Below, in pieces: positions 47,861 through 58,214 of a stretch of DNA of 64,000 nucleotides. Position numbers and translations under genes: made by a program. The stretch's first letter is position 1; each line of letters opens with the position of its first letter. The notes under the pieces were generated by a model. The model ran no database searches and was not told the DNA's origin. It saw only the letters and a program-made list of their open reading frames with translations. Source of the stretch: Deltaproteobacteria bacterium (GTDB lineage: Bacteria > Desulfobacterota > Syntrophobacteria > Syntrophobacterales > Syntrophobacteraceae); the NCBI GenBank assembly GCA_021793275.1, contig JAJYTC010000002.1:1-64000 (forward strand), in the 5' to 3' direction.

Positions 47861-48691
47861 ATGAGCGAAGACAAAACGAAGAATTTGAAGCCGTTTCTCG
47901 AAATTTTGGGACACCTTGAAGAACCGATGGGGATGTTTTATACGGATAGCCGGCCCGAGGAAGGCTTCTCCCCCAAGCCCGGCCGGATGCCGACCGTTGA
48001 TGAGGAAGCTCGCAATGAAGTCGATTTTGCTGCTATAGCCGGCAACTTTTCCTGCGTGATCGGAATGATCTGGCTTGCCAGGAAAAAGCGCTCTATCGCC
48101 TGGTTCGACCGAGAACATTTCGGGTGCCTCGGCGGAGCATATTTTTTGGGTTTCATGCAGCAGCAGTTGGAATTCAACATTCATTACGTTTCAACCGGAA
48201 TCCCCGGCGTGCTGGAAGGCGAACGCTATCTCTCTTCTCCCTCTGTTACCCGCAAATTTTACACAGACATCGCTCCACGACCGGCGCCGAAATCATTCTG
48301 CGTCTTCAAACCGCTCTCTCAATTCGGAGAGAATGAGGCGCCGGAACTGGTGATCTTTTTCGGCAGACCCGAAGTCCTTTCCGGTCTGCATCAGTTGGCG
48401 ACTTTTTTGACCGACGATTTTCACGCCGTTCAGTCTCCCTTCGGCTCGGGGTGCGCCAATATCGTCACCTGGCCGCTAAAATACATCGAAGAGGGCAAGC
48501 TAAAAGCGGTAATCGGGGGCTGGGACCCTTCGGATCGACCGTTTATGAAGACCGACGAACTGACCTTCACCGTGCCCTTCTCCATGTATCGCATGATGCT
48601 CGACCGCTGGAGGGAATCTTTTCTCACCGCTTCTGCATGGAAAACCGCTGCTAAAAAAATTGTCCGCAGCCGTGAGGCATGGAACGAATAA
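47861..48691 (+). CDS. DUF169 family protein
   Basis: LEEPMGMFYTD...CVIGMIWLARKK...GCANIVTWPLKY. Confidence 0.75.
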   Translation: MSEDKTKNLKPFLEILGHLEEPMGMFYTDSRPEEGFSPKPGRMPTVDEEARNEVDFAAIAGNFSCVIGMIWLARKKRSIAWFDREHFGCLGGAYFLGFMQQQLEFNIHYVSTGIPGVLEGERYLSSPSVTRKFYTDIAPRPAPKSFCVFKPLSQFGENEAPELVIFFGRPEVLSGLHQLATFLTDDFHAVQSPFGSGCANIVTWPLKYIEEGKLKAVIGGWDPSDRPFMKTDELTFTVPFSMYRMMLDRWRESFLTASAWKTAAKKIVRSREAWNE

Positions 48692-48709
48692 AAAGAAAGG
48701 GAATGCTCC

Positions 48710-49663
48710 ATGCGTTTTGTGATCATCGGCGCCGGCGGGATTGGCGGCTATTACGGCGCGCGGCTCCAGGCCCACGGCCACCCGGTTACTTTTATCGCCA
48801 GGGGCGCCAACCTCGAAGCGTTACAAACCAGGGGGTTGCGCATCAATCACAACGAGTGGCGATTTGAGGAAAAAGTGGAGGCTTGCTCGCTGGAACAATT
48901 TCTCGGAAGCTCCCTTCCGCCTGAGACGGACCTGATTGTTCTCTGTGTAAAATCAATGGATACCGGCGCTATTGCCGGCCGGCTATCAGACAGGTTCGGG
49001 GAGTTGCCCACACCGGTCCTGTCGTTGCAAAACGGGGTGGACAATGAGGCCGTGCTGGCCGAACACCTGGGCGCAAAGCGAATCATCGGAGGGCTGGCCG
49101 TGAGGATCGGCTCCCACCTGATGGCGCCCGGGATTATTGACGCGATAGGGCCGGGGCAGGTGATAATGGGCCAGTGGCCGAATGCTTCGGCGGGGGCCCC
49201 TCCACTGAAGCAACTTCTCGAAGGGCTGAATATTATTTTCAACCGGGCGGGGATTCCTGCCAGGCTGACCGACGACATTCAAATGGAACTGTGGCGGAAG
49301 CTGATTATCAATAACGGCGTCAATCCTTTATCGGCCATCACCCGCCTGGACACCGGCACGCTCATGCGCGACCCGGGCTTATCGCAAATCGTCTATGGAA
49401 TGATGGCCGAAGCTACGGCTGCTGCTGCAGCCGACGGGATCAAGCTGAGCGAAACCGACTGCCGGGAAATGTTTGACCTGATCTCCCAGTTCGACCCGAT
49501 AAAAACCTCGATGCTGGTGGATTTCGAACACAATCGCCCATTGGAGTTGGAAGAAATTTGCGGGGCGGTATTGAACCGGACTGCACAGTTGAAGCGTGAA
49601 GCGCCCTATACATTTACGATCCATCAACTGCTGCGGCGCCTGTCCGGTTCCCGCACTTCATAG
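48710..49663 (+). CDS. 2-dehydropantoate 2-reductase family (PanE-like)
   Basis: MRFVIIGAGGIGGYYGARLQAHGHPVTFIARG; KLIINNGVNPLSAIT. Confidence 0.92.
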   Translation: MRFVIIGAGGIGGYYGARLQAHGHPVTFIARGANLEALQTRGLRINHNEWRFEEKVEACSLEQFLGSSLPPETDLIVLCVKSMDTGAIAGRLSDRFGELPTPVLSLQNGVDNEAVLAEHLGAKRIIGGLAVRIGSHLMAPGIIDAIGPGQVIMGQWPNASAGAPPLKQLLEGLNIIFNRAGIPARLTDDIQMELWRKLIINNGVNPLSAITRLDTGTLMRDPGLSQIVYGMMAEATAAAAADGIKLSETDCREMFDLISQFDPIKTSMLVDFEHNRPLELEEICGAVLNRTAQLKREAPYTFTIHQLLRRLSGSRTS

Positions 49664-49773
49664 GGCTGGGCGTGTCCTCCTGTCCGGTACGGGGAGATGA
49701 TGTACGGATTGTCCGGCAATAAAGACTGCCGGACTCGCAAAACACCCTGATGACTTCACAATAGCGGAGCTTG

Positions 49774-50505
49774 TTATGCCTCGCCTTCAATAGATACGCG
49801 AACTTTTCCCCCACGGTTGAACTTTTCTTCGTTCAATTTCTTGTAGTAGGAATGATGCATTTGAATTGCAGCCAAAGGATTGTGACCGGTGACCCTGTCT
49901 TTGGCGACCAGTACGGTGCAAAGAGCCTCCGAAAAGCGCATCATCAAAGAGTCATGGCCTACACACAATCCGAGCAGGATGTTGAACTCCGTGCCTGCCG
50001 AATTGAGCAGCTTTGCCTGAGTGATAGGACTGCACATCGCCTCGAATTCGCCTGGCGTAATTTTCTGCTCTTCCGCAAGACCCAAAAATTCCTTGGGAGT
50101 TCGTCCCACTTTACATATCACGGAAGCAACTTCAAATCCTTGTTGTTTCAAAATATCGGACACTATCTTCGCCTCATGCCTTAGCCCGGCGCAGAATGCC
50201 AAACCCAGACGCTTGTATCCCATCTTATGGGCAAATTCGATGGTCTCCTGTATCCGGGGCTTAACGGCGTAGCGTGCGTGCGGATTGTCTTTTTCTCCAT
50301 TTACATAGCACTCGGCTTCCTGGATCGACGCATTCGCAGCGAATTTCAGATTTCCATCCTTGTATTCCTCAAGAGAGAGCTTGATCGCGTCGGACAAATT
50401 GAGAGTCGGACAGTAAACAGGGCCTTTGCCGTCTTCGTACCGGCAGATGGTTTGTTCGATAGTGCAATCAGCGCAATGGGGCATCCTTTCGCCTTGCTGT
50501 TTCAT
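49774..50505 (-). CDS. DUF1847 metal-binding-like protein
   Basis: MPHCADCTIEQTICRYEDGKGPVYCPTL...YKRLGLAFCAGLRHEA. Confidence 0.75.
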   Translation of the reverse strand: MKQQGERMPHCADCTIEQTICRYEDGKGPVYCPTLNLSDAIKLSLEEYKDGNLKFAANASIQEAECYVNGEKDNPHARYAVKPRIQETIEFAHKMGYKRLGLAFCAGLRHEAKIVSDILKQQGFEVASVICKVGRTPKEFLGLAEEQKITPGEFEAMCSPITQAKLLNSAGTEFNILLGLCVGHDSLMMRFSEALCTVLVAKDRVTGHNPLAAIQMHHSYYKKLNEEKFNRGGKVRVSIEGEA

Positions 50506-50515
50506 TCCAACCTCC

Positions 50516-50914
50516 TTAATCTGTGTTGGAGCAGGGGCCGGCGGAAGCGGTCCTTTTCTCTGCGTTATCCCTTTCACTGATGAGATGTTCGAGGAGCTTA
50601 CTAAAAGGCCATTCAATGGAATGTTTGGTCACAACCGCATAGATGGGATGCGGAAGGTCTGTTTTTTTGAAAATGTTGATCAGCAGAAAGACGCCCTTTT
50701 CTGGAATATTGTAGAAAAGCAGGACCTTTTCATCCGATTCCAGCTTATCTTGGCCATGGGCATCGGTGTGGATGATCTCCCTCAGGGAAAGATGCCCCCG
50801 GGTGCTGTCGATGGCCGAGGCCGGGGGTGCGCCTATCTCCTTTAGAAGCGCATCCAGCTTCTCTTTTTCTTCCAACGTGTAATTCCAAACCAGAAGTCGA
50901 GGTTCTTTATCCAT
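50516..50914 (-). CDS. DUF3783-like protein
   Basis: RLLVWNYTLEEKEKLDALLKEIG...KVLLFYNI. Confidence 0.6.
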   Translation of the reverse strand: MDKEPRLLVWNYTLEEKEKLDALLKEIGAPPASAIDSTRGHLSLREIIHTDAHGQDKLESDEKVLLFYNIPEKGVFLLINIFKKTDLPHPIYAVVTKHSIEWPFSKLLEHLISERDNAEKRTASAGPCSNTD

Positions 50915-51101
50915 GAGATTGTCCCACCTTTCCTGGAGCAGCGTCCAATGCCTCGGAGTCCTGCGAACTCAGTATACCCGAATGGAACGCTTTCTACCAG
51001 CCGGACGCCGTTATCTTCAGGCATGCGTGCAGAAAGAAAGGTATTCCATTTGCCGAGAGCGTGATAGAGTTTAAGCATCTTTTGCACGGAGGACACAGAC
51101 T

Positions 51102-52739
51102 ATGGATGAGCGTCAGTCCACAGCCGTATTCCTGTATCATGAGCAGACAAAGCATCACTTCCACCGTTTTTCACGATCTCTTGGATACATGGACTGGAAA
51201 AACCAGCCCGCCCCCTTCAGGTCGTTTTCGCAAACCAAACGAATTCCTCTGCCGCTCCTTCGAAAAGACCCTGAAGCAGGACATCTCGATCTCTACGCAA
51301 GGGAAAACAACCCGCAAAGGCCCATGACGATCGAGAATATCGCCGCCTTTTTGGAGCTCTCTCTCGGGCTGTCGGCATGGAAGGCCGTTTCCGGGAGCCG
51401 CTGGTCTCTGCGCATAAATCCTTCGAGCGGCAATCTTCATCCAACGGAATGCTACCTCATTTTGCCGACCCTGAATTTTTTTGAAGCCGGCGGAGTGTAT
51501 CACTACAATCCGCTCGATCACGCTCTTGAGGTGAGGGCCGAAGTTGGGGAAGATATCTGGAAAGTGATTTACGATCATTTTGGATGCGAGGGGTTCTTTG
51601 TCGGCCTTGGCAGCATCTACTGGCGTGAGTCGTGGAAATACGGCGAGCGCGCCTTCCGCTATTGCAATCTTGACGTCGGCCACGCGGTTGCTGCCTTGAG
51701 TTTTTCGGCGAATCTGCAGGGATGGAGGGTGAACTGCCTCAATGCGCTCTCTGACGAGCAGGTAGGGACAGTGTTCGGGTTTGACCGGACGCAGTGGCGC
51801 GATTTGGAAGAGGAAGCCCCCGAGGTGCTCTGCTTTGTGTGCGCAAATAGCGCGGAATGCAACTCCATGGGGCTTCCAGGCGAGATCGTTTCGGCTTTTG
51901 CAAAGATCGGCTTCCAGGGATTGCCCAATCCTCTTAGTGCAAAACGGCACAGATGGGAGGCGATCGATTCGGTCCACCTGGCTTCAAAAAAACCCGGAAC
52001 GGAAGAACAGAGATTTTCTTACGGTCCAAAGAGTTTTTATAATGAACCGCCCTCCACGCTTTCGGCCGCTCGGATCATACGACAAAGGAGAAGCGGGCTC
52101 GCATTCGATGAGACGGGATTCTTAAAAAAGAACCAGTTCCTCTCCATACTCGATAAAACTATTCCAAGGAATGACTGCGCCCCTTTCGATATGCAACCGG
52201 GTGAGCCCTGCGTTGATCTTTTTCTTTTTGTCCATAACGTCCACGGTCTGGCTAGCGGGCTCTATTTCTATTTTCGAAGCGAGCAAAGACTTGAGGATAT
52301 GAGGCGAGCGACCGACCCATCCTTTCTGTGGGATCGCGTAGATAAAGATGAGCCCCTCTATCTGCTTCAAAAGGGGGATTTTCGACAGATTGCGGCCCGG
52401 CTGAGTTGCAACCAGGAGATTGCCGGCTACGGAGTTTTCTCCCTCGGTATGATCGCCGTCTTCAGCGAGATCATTGAGAATGAGCCTTACCGATACCGGC
52501 GCCTTTTCCGGGAGGCCGGCATGATTGGCCAGGTGCTCTACCTCGAAGCCGAGGCGCACGGAATTCGAGGTACGGGGATCGGATGCTTTTTCGATGATCC
52601 CGTGCATGACCTTCTCGGGCTTTCGGGCAACAGCTACCAAAGCCTGTATCATTTCGCAGCCGGACTTCCCATCGAGGACCCAAGGCTTGTAACTCTTCCG
52701 CCATATGCTCACCTGGAAAGGGCCGGGACTGAGACTTAG
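51102..52739 (+). CDS. SagB-type nitroreductase-like dehydrogenase (double domain)
   Basis: WSLRINPSSGNLHPTECYLILP...VYHYNPLDHALE; second half IIRQRRSGLAFDETG...GIGCFFDDPVHDLLGLSG. Confidence 0.85.
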   Translation: MDERQSTAVFLYHEQTKHHFHRFSRSLGYMDWKNQPAPFRSFSQTKRIPLPLLRKDPEAGHLDLYARENNPQRPMTIENIAAFLELSLGLSAWKAVSGSRWSLRINPSSGNLHPTECYLILPTLNFFEAGGVYHYNPLDHALEVRAEVGEDIWKVIYDHFGCEGFFVGLGSIYWRESWKYGERAFRYCNLDVGHAVAALSFSANLQGWRVNCLNALSDEQVGTVFGFDRTQWRDLEEEAPEVLCFVCANSAECNSMGLPGEIVSAFAKIGFQGLPNPLSAKRHRWEAIDSVHLASKKPGTEEQRFSYGPKSFYNEPPSTLSAARIIRQRRSGLAFDETGFLKKNQFLSILDKTIPRNDCAPFDMQPGEPCVDLFLFVHNVHGLASGLYFYFRSEQRLEDMRRATDPSFLWDRVDKDEPLYLLQKGDFRQIAARLSCNQEIAGYGVFSLGMIAVFSEIIENEPYRYRRLFREAGMIGQVLYLEAEAHGIRGTGIGCFFDDPVHDLLGLSGNSYQSLYHFAAGLPIEDPRLVTLPPYAHLERAGTET

Positions 52740-52859
52740 GATAGCGGAGCGGCTTGTGAGAAAATTGGATGGAACTGCATTTTCGGACAAAAATAAGGGA
52801 GACTTGGAGGCTGCTCTGCCATACGTGCCGCAGCCTCGCATTGACGCATTGCCGCGCTA

Positions 52860-55160
52860 TTATACGGTAAGCCTTTTGTATATGGCGGGCAGCATTGCGG
52901 GGAGCAACTCGACCTTGGGTAAAATGATGCTCTGAGTCTGGGGCGAAATTCGAGTTAAATAGGATGCGCCCTTTTTGTCCGAAGTAATGATAAAGGGGTG
53001 AATCCTTTGATTCCGGCATTCCTGGACAGCTTTTTTCGTATCCTGTATGGCGTAGTCGATGCCGCCATAGTCGAGATCGTAGGGCCTGCCGTCCGTGAGG
53101 ATCACCATCAGTTTGATTGCGGCAGGCATCGCACAGAGCCTGTAAGCTCCGTGCCGAATGACCGCGCCAAGGCGCGTCAGCCCTTTTGGCTCCAGGTTTC
53201 CCAAACGGTTTTGCACCCTCTCCGAGTAGCTTTCCCCGAAATCTTTAACGGCAAAAAGGTCTATCCGGAACCTCCCATCGGAAGTAAACCCCAGTATCGC
53301 ATAGGGGTCACCCAGGGAATCGAGGGCTTCGGCCATGAGGACCATCGCTTCCTTTTGGATGTCGATTACTCTCTTTCCATTTAATTTTTCAGAAGTCGAA
53401 CTGCTCATATCGAGGAGGAACAGCACGGCTACGTCCCGAATTCTTTTGTCGCGCCGTATGTAAACGTTATCGGAAGGAGATGAGCCCGAACGTATATCCA
53501 CAAAGCTTTCTATGAGGGCATCGATGTCCAGATCATCCCCGATCGGCTGCTCTCGATATTTTTTGAATCTTTCAGGCCTCAGCCTGGCAAACTGCCGCCT
53601 TATAAGGGTTATCAGGCCCTGAAGTCTGGTCCGGACCTCACCCACAAAAGGGTTCGGATCGTCAGGTACAATTCTCTGTCGAATAAGGCACCAGTCCATC
53701 TTGTAATCCGAAAGATCACTGTCCCATTCCTTGTAGAAAAAAGTCTTGAATTGCTCTTCAAGGGCTTCCGGATCCGGAGAGGTAAGTTCGACATTATCGA
53801 GAATCTCTTTTAGAGACTTCCAGAGATCATCGCTGTCTCTTTGTCCGTCAGCTATCAGGGAGGTGAGAAGAGCTTCCACCAACTCAGGCGGAACATTCGA
53901 GTGGTCCTCGGCCTTGCTCTTGAGAGACTGAATGGTCCCATCGGTTTCGCTTACCAGTTCGGGGAGAATATCACCCCACCAAAGCATGTGCTTGCGCCGA
54001 TCAGCGGGAAATCCGTCCGGATATAAGGATGCAGGATTTCCATCGATGAACCTCCTCATATCCACAAGCAGGTTGGGCATTTGATCGAGAAGGGCGCGAT
54101 CGGCTTCCATGTGCAGCATTGCAGCGTTTGAACCAGCCCTTTCGCAATCATGCTTCCAGACCTCATTTCCCAACAGCATGCACTGGTGTAAAGTCATGAG
54201 CTTGTAAAGCGCTAAATCATGAGCTGAATCCGGAAGATATATGGTTCGCCCATCAGTCGCCGGGCCCCCGGTGAAGCCTCTAACCCCGAGCAGGGAACCA
54301 TTCGACCGGATCTTCACGGGGCGGCCAAGGAGCGCCTCACCAAGTAGAGACAGAAGATTGCCGCAATTTTTGAGCGCCGCTCTCGAGGTGAAATTGTCCC
54401 TTGTTTCCAGGGCCTTCAGGGAACTTCCGCTAAAGTAGACATGTAATTCAGCTTCGGATGTGCTGCAGGCTAGGCCCTCGCTGACCCATTTCTCCATTTC
54501 CTCATCATTTAACACCAAACAGGTATGAGAGCCCAGGCGGATGAAATCCTCCGCGGCGCAGGGAGATATCCGCGATATGCGTACCGCCTGACCGAGCAGG
54601 AATTCCCATCGTTCATCCGATATGGCGCAAGTAGTGGCGGCGGATTCTTCGATATAGGCGCGCGCCGCTCTCCAGGCTTGTTTGTGTTCCCGGATGATCC
54701 GGAGAGCTTGCTCTCCCCGGGTTTCGATCTTTTCAATCCCCGCCGTATTTACCGCTTTCTCCGTTTCGCGCAAGAATGCAACTGCAACATCGATATCCCG
54801 ATCCGCAATGTATATTGCAAGCCTGGACCATGCTTCAACCATCGCATCATTTTCGATGCTCCTGACAGCTTTTAAGAAGGGATGCACAAGGCCCCAGTTA
54901 CAACCGCTCATCATAAGGGCATGCTGTAATATCGACTTGCAGCGGGAGGTGTTCCGCAGGTCGGCCGCATCCTTCAGGAACTGAATCAGGAAATCCCTGG
55001 ATTTGCGAGAACTCAAGTGCGACACGGAACTCGATATCTTCAGGCAGACATCGTGGCTTGCAGGAGGCAAGCCGGATAGCAAACGGGGATTCTCACGGAG
55101 AAAGTCCCTGATTTGTGCGAGGCTCTTCCGGGTCTGAGGCCGGCAAAAGTTCAAATCCAT
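52860..55160 (-). CDS. VWA-domain protein, NorD/CbbO-like
   Basis: VLFLLDMSSSTSEKLNGKRVIDIQKEAMVLMAEAL MIDAS; LMVILTDGRPYDLDYGGIDYAIQDTKKA. Confidence 0.85.
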   Translation of the reverse strand: MDLNFCRPQTRKSLAQIRDFLRENPRLLSGLPPASHDVCLKISSSVSHLSSRKSRDFLIQFLKDAADLRNTSRCKSILQHALMMSGCNWGLVHPFLKAVRSIENDAMVEAWSRLAIYIADRDIDVAVAFLRETEKAVNTAGIEKIETRGEQALRIIREHKQAWRAARAYIEESAATTCAISDERWEFLLGQAVRISRISPCAAEDFIRLGSHTCLVLNDEEMEKWVSEGLACSTSEAELHVYFSGSSLKALETRDNFTSRAALKNCGNLLSLLGEALLGRPVKIRSNGSLLGVRGFTGGPATDGRTIYLPDSAHDLALYKLMTLHQCMLLGNEVWKHDCERAGSNAAMLHMEADRALLDQMPNLLVDMRRFIDGNPASLYPDGFPADRRKHMLWWGDILPELVSETDGTIQSLKSKAEDHSNVPPELVEALLTSLIADGQRDSDDLWKSLKEILDNVELTSPDPEALEEQFKTFFYKEWDSDLSDYKMDWCLIRQRIVPDDPNPFVGEVRTRLQGLITLIRRQFARLRPERFKKYREQPIGDDLDIDALIESFVDIRSGSSPSDNVYIRRDKRIRDVAVLFLLDMSSSTSEKLNGKRVIDIQKEAMVLMAEALDSLGDPYAILGFTSDGRFRIDLFAVKDFGESYSERVQNRLGNLEPKGLTRLGAVIRHGAYRLCAMPAAIKLMVILTDGRPYDLDYGGIDYAIQDTKKAVQECRNQRIHPFIITSDKKGASYLTRISPQTQSIILPKVELLPAMLPAIYKRLTV

Positions 55161-55167
55161 TGCCGCC

Positions 55168-56016
55168 TCAGAATATTCCGGAGACGACCTCGCTGATCGC
55201 CTCCTTCATCTCGGGATCATCCGTCATTGCCTCGATCACCGCATGCCGGCATGCGGCATGCGGCTCAACGCCTTTTGCCATAAGCTTCGCGGTGTAGACG
55301 AGAAGCCTGGTGCTCACTCCCTCTTCCAGCCCGTGCTGGCGCAAATTCCGAACCATTTCCCCAAGCCGAACAAGCCTGCCGGCCAACTCGGCCCCTACCC
55401 CGGACTCCTTCTCAATAATCGCGATCTCCCTTTCTGCCGGCGGGTAATCGAACTCCAAAGCCACAAAACGTTGTCTGGTGGAGTGTTTAAGGTCTTTGGT
55501 GACACTCTGGTAGCCCGGATTATAGGAAATAACCAGAAGAAAATCGGGATGGGCCTCCAGAAGCAACCCCCGTTTCTCTTGCGGCAGAATTCGCCGGTCA
55601 TCTGTCAGGGGATGTATGACAACAGTTGTGTCTTTTCGAGCCTCCACTACCTCATCAAGGTAGCATATGGCGCCGTGCTTGACCGCCAGGCTCAATGGGC
55701 CCTCGGTCCACACCGTTTGCTCCCCCCTTAGCAGGTATCGTCCGACAAGGTCGGAAGCAGTTAAATCTTCGTGGCACGCTATGGTGATCAGAGGACAGCC
55801 TATTTTCCAGGCCATATACTCCAGGAATCTTGTCTTGCCGCATCCGGTAGGCCCTTTGAGCATTACCGGAAGCTTGAGTCCGTAGGCAGCTTCAAAAGTC
55901 TCGACCTCGTCCCCCACAGGCAGATAAAAAGGTTCACTGGAAATCAAATAATCTTCTATTGCGACTGTCCGCTGGCCGGCCCTCTCGGCCATTTTCGATC
56001 CGGCATGTACCTGCAA
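55168..56016 (-). CDS. MoxR-type AAA+ ATPase, NorQ/CbbQ-like
   Basis: [22 protein letters not shown]...[27 protein letters not shown]. Confidence 0.9.
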   Translation of the reverse strand: MQVHAGSKMAERAGQRTVAIEDYLISSEPFYLPVGDEVETFEAAYGLKLPVMLKGPTGCGKTRFLEYMAWKIGCPLITIACHEDLTASDLVGRYLLRGEQTVWTEGPLSLAVKHGAICYLDEVVEARKDTTVVIHPLTDDRRILPQEKRGLLLEAHPDFLLVISYNPGYQSVTKDLKHSTRQRFVALEFDYPPAEREIAIIEKESGVGAELAGRLVRLGEMVRNLRQHGLEEGVSTRLLVYTAKLMAKGVEPHAACRHAVIEAMTDDPEMKEAISEVVSGIF

Positions 56017-56034
56017 TTATCCGACTCCTCGATG

Positions 56035-57075
56035 TTAGTACCTTCCGTAAAGCTCCGCAGCTTCCACCATCGCAATGGCGTTTAGAAGCGATCCATTTGG
56101 CGGGAACTCGCAGCCTGTAGCCAGAACATAGCCGCCGCCCTTGCCATAGGCTTCTATTTGTTTCTTGCATTCCATCCTGGTTTCTTCGGGAGTGCCGAGG
56201 AACATGTACGTGGCCGGATCGACCGAACCGCAGATGGTGGTCTTATCCCCCCATTTTTCTTTTAGCTCGGCAGAGGTCCGGCAATCGTCGGGAAGGTAGG
56301 CGTGAGAAATTGCCACCGGGTTCATCGCCTCCATCTGCACGTCGAAATAAACGCCGTTGCCGCAATTGTGCACCATCACCATGGCGCCTGCCTCGCGAAC
56401 GGCATCAGCCAGCCTGGTGGTGAAGGGGCCTTCGATCTTCTTCCACAGGTTCTTGCCCATAATGCACTGAGACGCAAACAGGGTATCGAGCACTATGGCG
56501 TGGACTCCCGTTTTTGCCATGGCTTTTATATAGTCCACAAGGACATCGGTAATGACTTCCTCTGCTTGGATAACCATCTCGGGAGTCTTCATGCAATCGC
56601 GAAAAAGCCTTTCAGCCGACCGCATCATGCTGAGGATTCCGAGGGGCCCATATACAAAGCCCATGACCGGAACAGTGGAACCACGCTCGTTCATCAGGAT
56701 CTCACAGTATTTTAGCATCTCCTTCATCCGGGTGCTCTTTGTGAGATCTATACGCTCGATTTTGAGATAGTCGTCGGGGGTTTTGATGAAAGGATTATCG
56801 TAATTGGGATGCGGAGTATCCTCCATGGGGAAAATCATCTCCTGGCCAAAGTCCGCCGCTTCGACCGACAGGTCCACCAGGGTCAGCATGCCGTCGAAGC
56901 CGATCAGTTCCTGCGCCTGGAGCATACATTTGGCTGCCAGTTCGCCGTCCTGCGCCCATTCGGCGTAGGTTACCCCGTAAACCCTTCTGGCAGCTCCGCA
57001 CACAAGCGGCGCGGCCGGGACCCGGTCAGGTTCCTTATGCTGCAAAGCCGTTGCTACACGCTCTAAAGAATTCAT
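56035..57075 (-). CDS. Uroporphyrinogen decarboxylase-like / MtaA-type methyltransferase
   Basis: ALQHKEPDRVPAAPLVCGAARR...MVMVHNCGNGVYFDVQ...TTICGSVDPATYMFLGTPEETRMECKKQIEAYGKGGGYVLATGCEFPPN. Confidence 0.88.
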   Translation of the reverse strand: MNSLERVATALQHKEPDRVPAAPLVCGAARRVYGVTYAEWAQDGELAAKCMLQAQELIGFDGMLTLVDLSVEAADFGQEMIFPMEDTPHPNYDNPFIKTPDDYLKIERIDLTKSTRMKEMLKYCEILMNERGSTVPVMGFVYGPLGILSMMRSAERLFRDCMKTPEMVIQAEEVITDVLVDYIKAMAKTGVHAIVLDTLFASQCIMGKNLWKKIEGPFTTRLADAVREAGAMVMVHNCGNGVYFDVQMEAMNPVAISHAYLPDDCRTSAELKEKWGDKTTICGSVDPATYMFLGTPEETRMECKKQIEAYGKGGGYVLATGCEFPPNGSLLNAIAMVEAAELYGRY

Positions 57076-57094
57076 TCTAACCCCCCTCTTAAAG

Positions 57095-57703
57095 TTATTT
57101 GATATCCCACTGATGCAAATCCAGTATTTGCAGCACCTCGTTAACTCCGCTCCCCTCGATGGCGCTCATCAGGATGATCCTTTCGGCGTATCCGCTCAAA
57201 ATACTCGCGATCCGCCTGGATTGAGCCGCCTCTATGAGATCGGACCTACTGACCGCGACAAGGTCCGCATTTGCGACCTGGCCCTTAATCAACGCCCCGC
57301 GCTCCTCCCATGCGAGATCGAATGCCGGTCCGTCCACCAGTGTGATAAAAGGACCACTTTCATATCTTATGTCCCTTAGCCCCATGGAAGACGCATTTCT
57401 CATTTCGTGGGTCAACACGATCTCGGATGGCTCGATGAACAAGAAATCCGGATCTATGTCTCTGCGAAACTTCTTTATCTCGGAAACCAGACTGGTCGCC
57501 AGAGAACAACCCACTCAGCCGCCGCGCAGCTTTGCCAGACGGATTCCATAAGTCGATGTAAAATCAGGCGTATAGTCTTCCTCGCCGACCTCGTTGACGA
57601 TAATGCCGGCACTTCTGCCCATCGCGCTCAAAACGGACACGAGCTTTCGAATCAATGTCGTTTTTCCGCTGCCGCGCGTCCCGCTAATGCTCACGACTCT
57701 CAT
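57095..57703 (-). CDS. CobW/COG0523-like GTPase read through one in-frame TGA (57515-57517): candidate selenoprotein
   Basis: Two ORFs in the same frame separated by one TGA: MRVVSISGTRGSGKTTLIRK...LRGG-TGA-VGCSLATSLVSEI...; 202 aa read-through matches the 204-aa paralog at 58215-58829 (GGGCICCEVASSFAKTL). Confidence 0.65.
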
Positions 57704-58212
57704 CGGTCATTCTCACCGGCCTTCGGCGAAGAACCCTCCCCGAGCTGCTCTTCAAGCTTGCGGATATACTCCTGCTTTGACGCAACGAAATCGAACTCAT
57801 CGAAATAGCTGTGTTCTTTTTCCTTTTCAACGACAAGGCCTCTTTCGGCCACCGTCTCATGAATGCCCTCCAGCGTGGCCGCCTTTACCACATCCTCCTT
57901 GATGCCCTGCACGATGCTGTTCACAGCCAGGTAGAACTCCCCGACCGGACGTTCAACTCTCCCGCCGGAATAAGCCCCGTGTGAGATGCCGATAGTGTCC
58001 GCTTTGATCGTACCCCACTGCGTTTTCACATGTGATTTGATATGTCCGATGCAGCGGGCGCCGAGCTCCATGCACTTCCTGGCTACCGAAAGCATGAGTT
58101 CTTCGCAAAGCCCCTTTATGAAAGCATCGTCCATTGGCTCGGCGCGGCTGACTTTTACTGCCACCCCATATCCGCTGACACCGTGCTCGCTATAGCAGCC
58201 CTTCTCAGCCAT
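57700..58212 (-). CDS. Conserved-looking hypothetical protein in GTPase operon
   Basis: 170 aa; ATGA overlap with downstream GTPase start. Confidence 0.7.
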   Translation of the reverse strand: MAEKGCYSEHGVSGYGVAVKVSRAEPMDDAFIKGLCEELMLSVARKCMELGARCIGHIKSHVKTQWGTIKADTIGISHGAYSGGRVERPVGEFYLAVNSIVQGIKEDVVKAATLEGIHETVAERGLVVEKEKEHSYFDEFDFVASKQEYIRKLEEQLGEGSSPKAGENDR

Positions 58213-58214
58213 AA

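Noticed and set aside
57515-57517. Simple nonsense pseudogene explanation for the GTPase
   Set aside because: Not fully excluded, but the stop is a TGA exactly at a conserved Cys column, the rest of the frame is intact and the operon is tight, so recoding is preferred.
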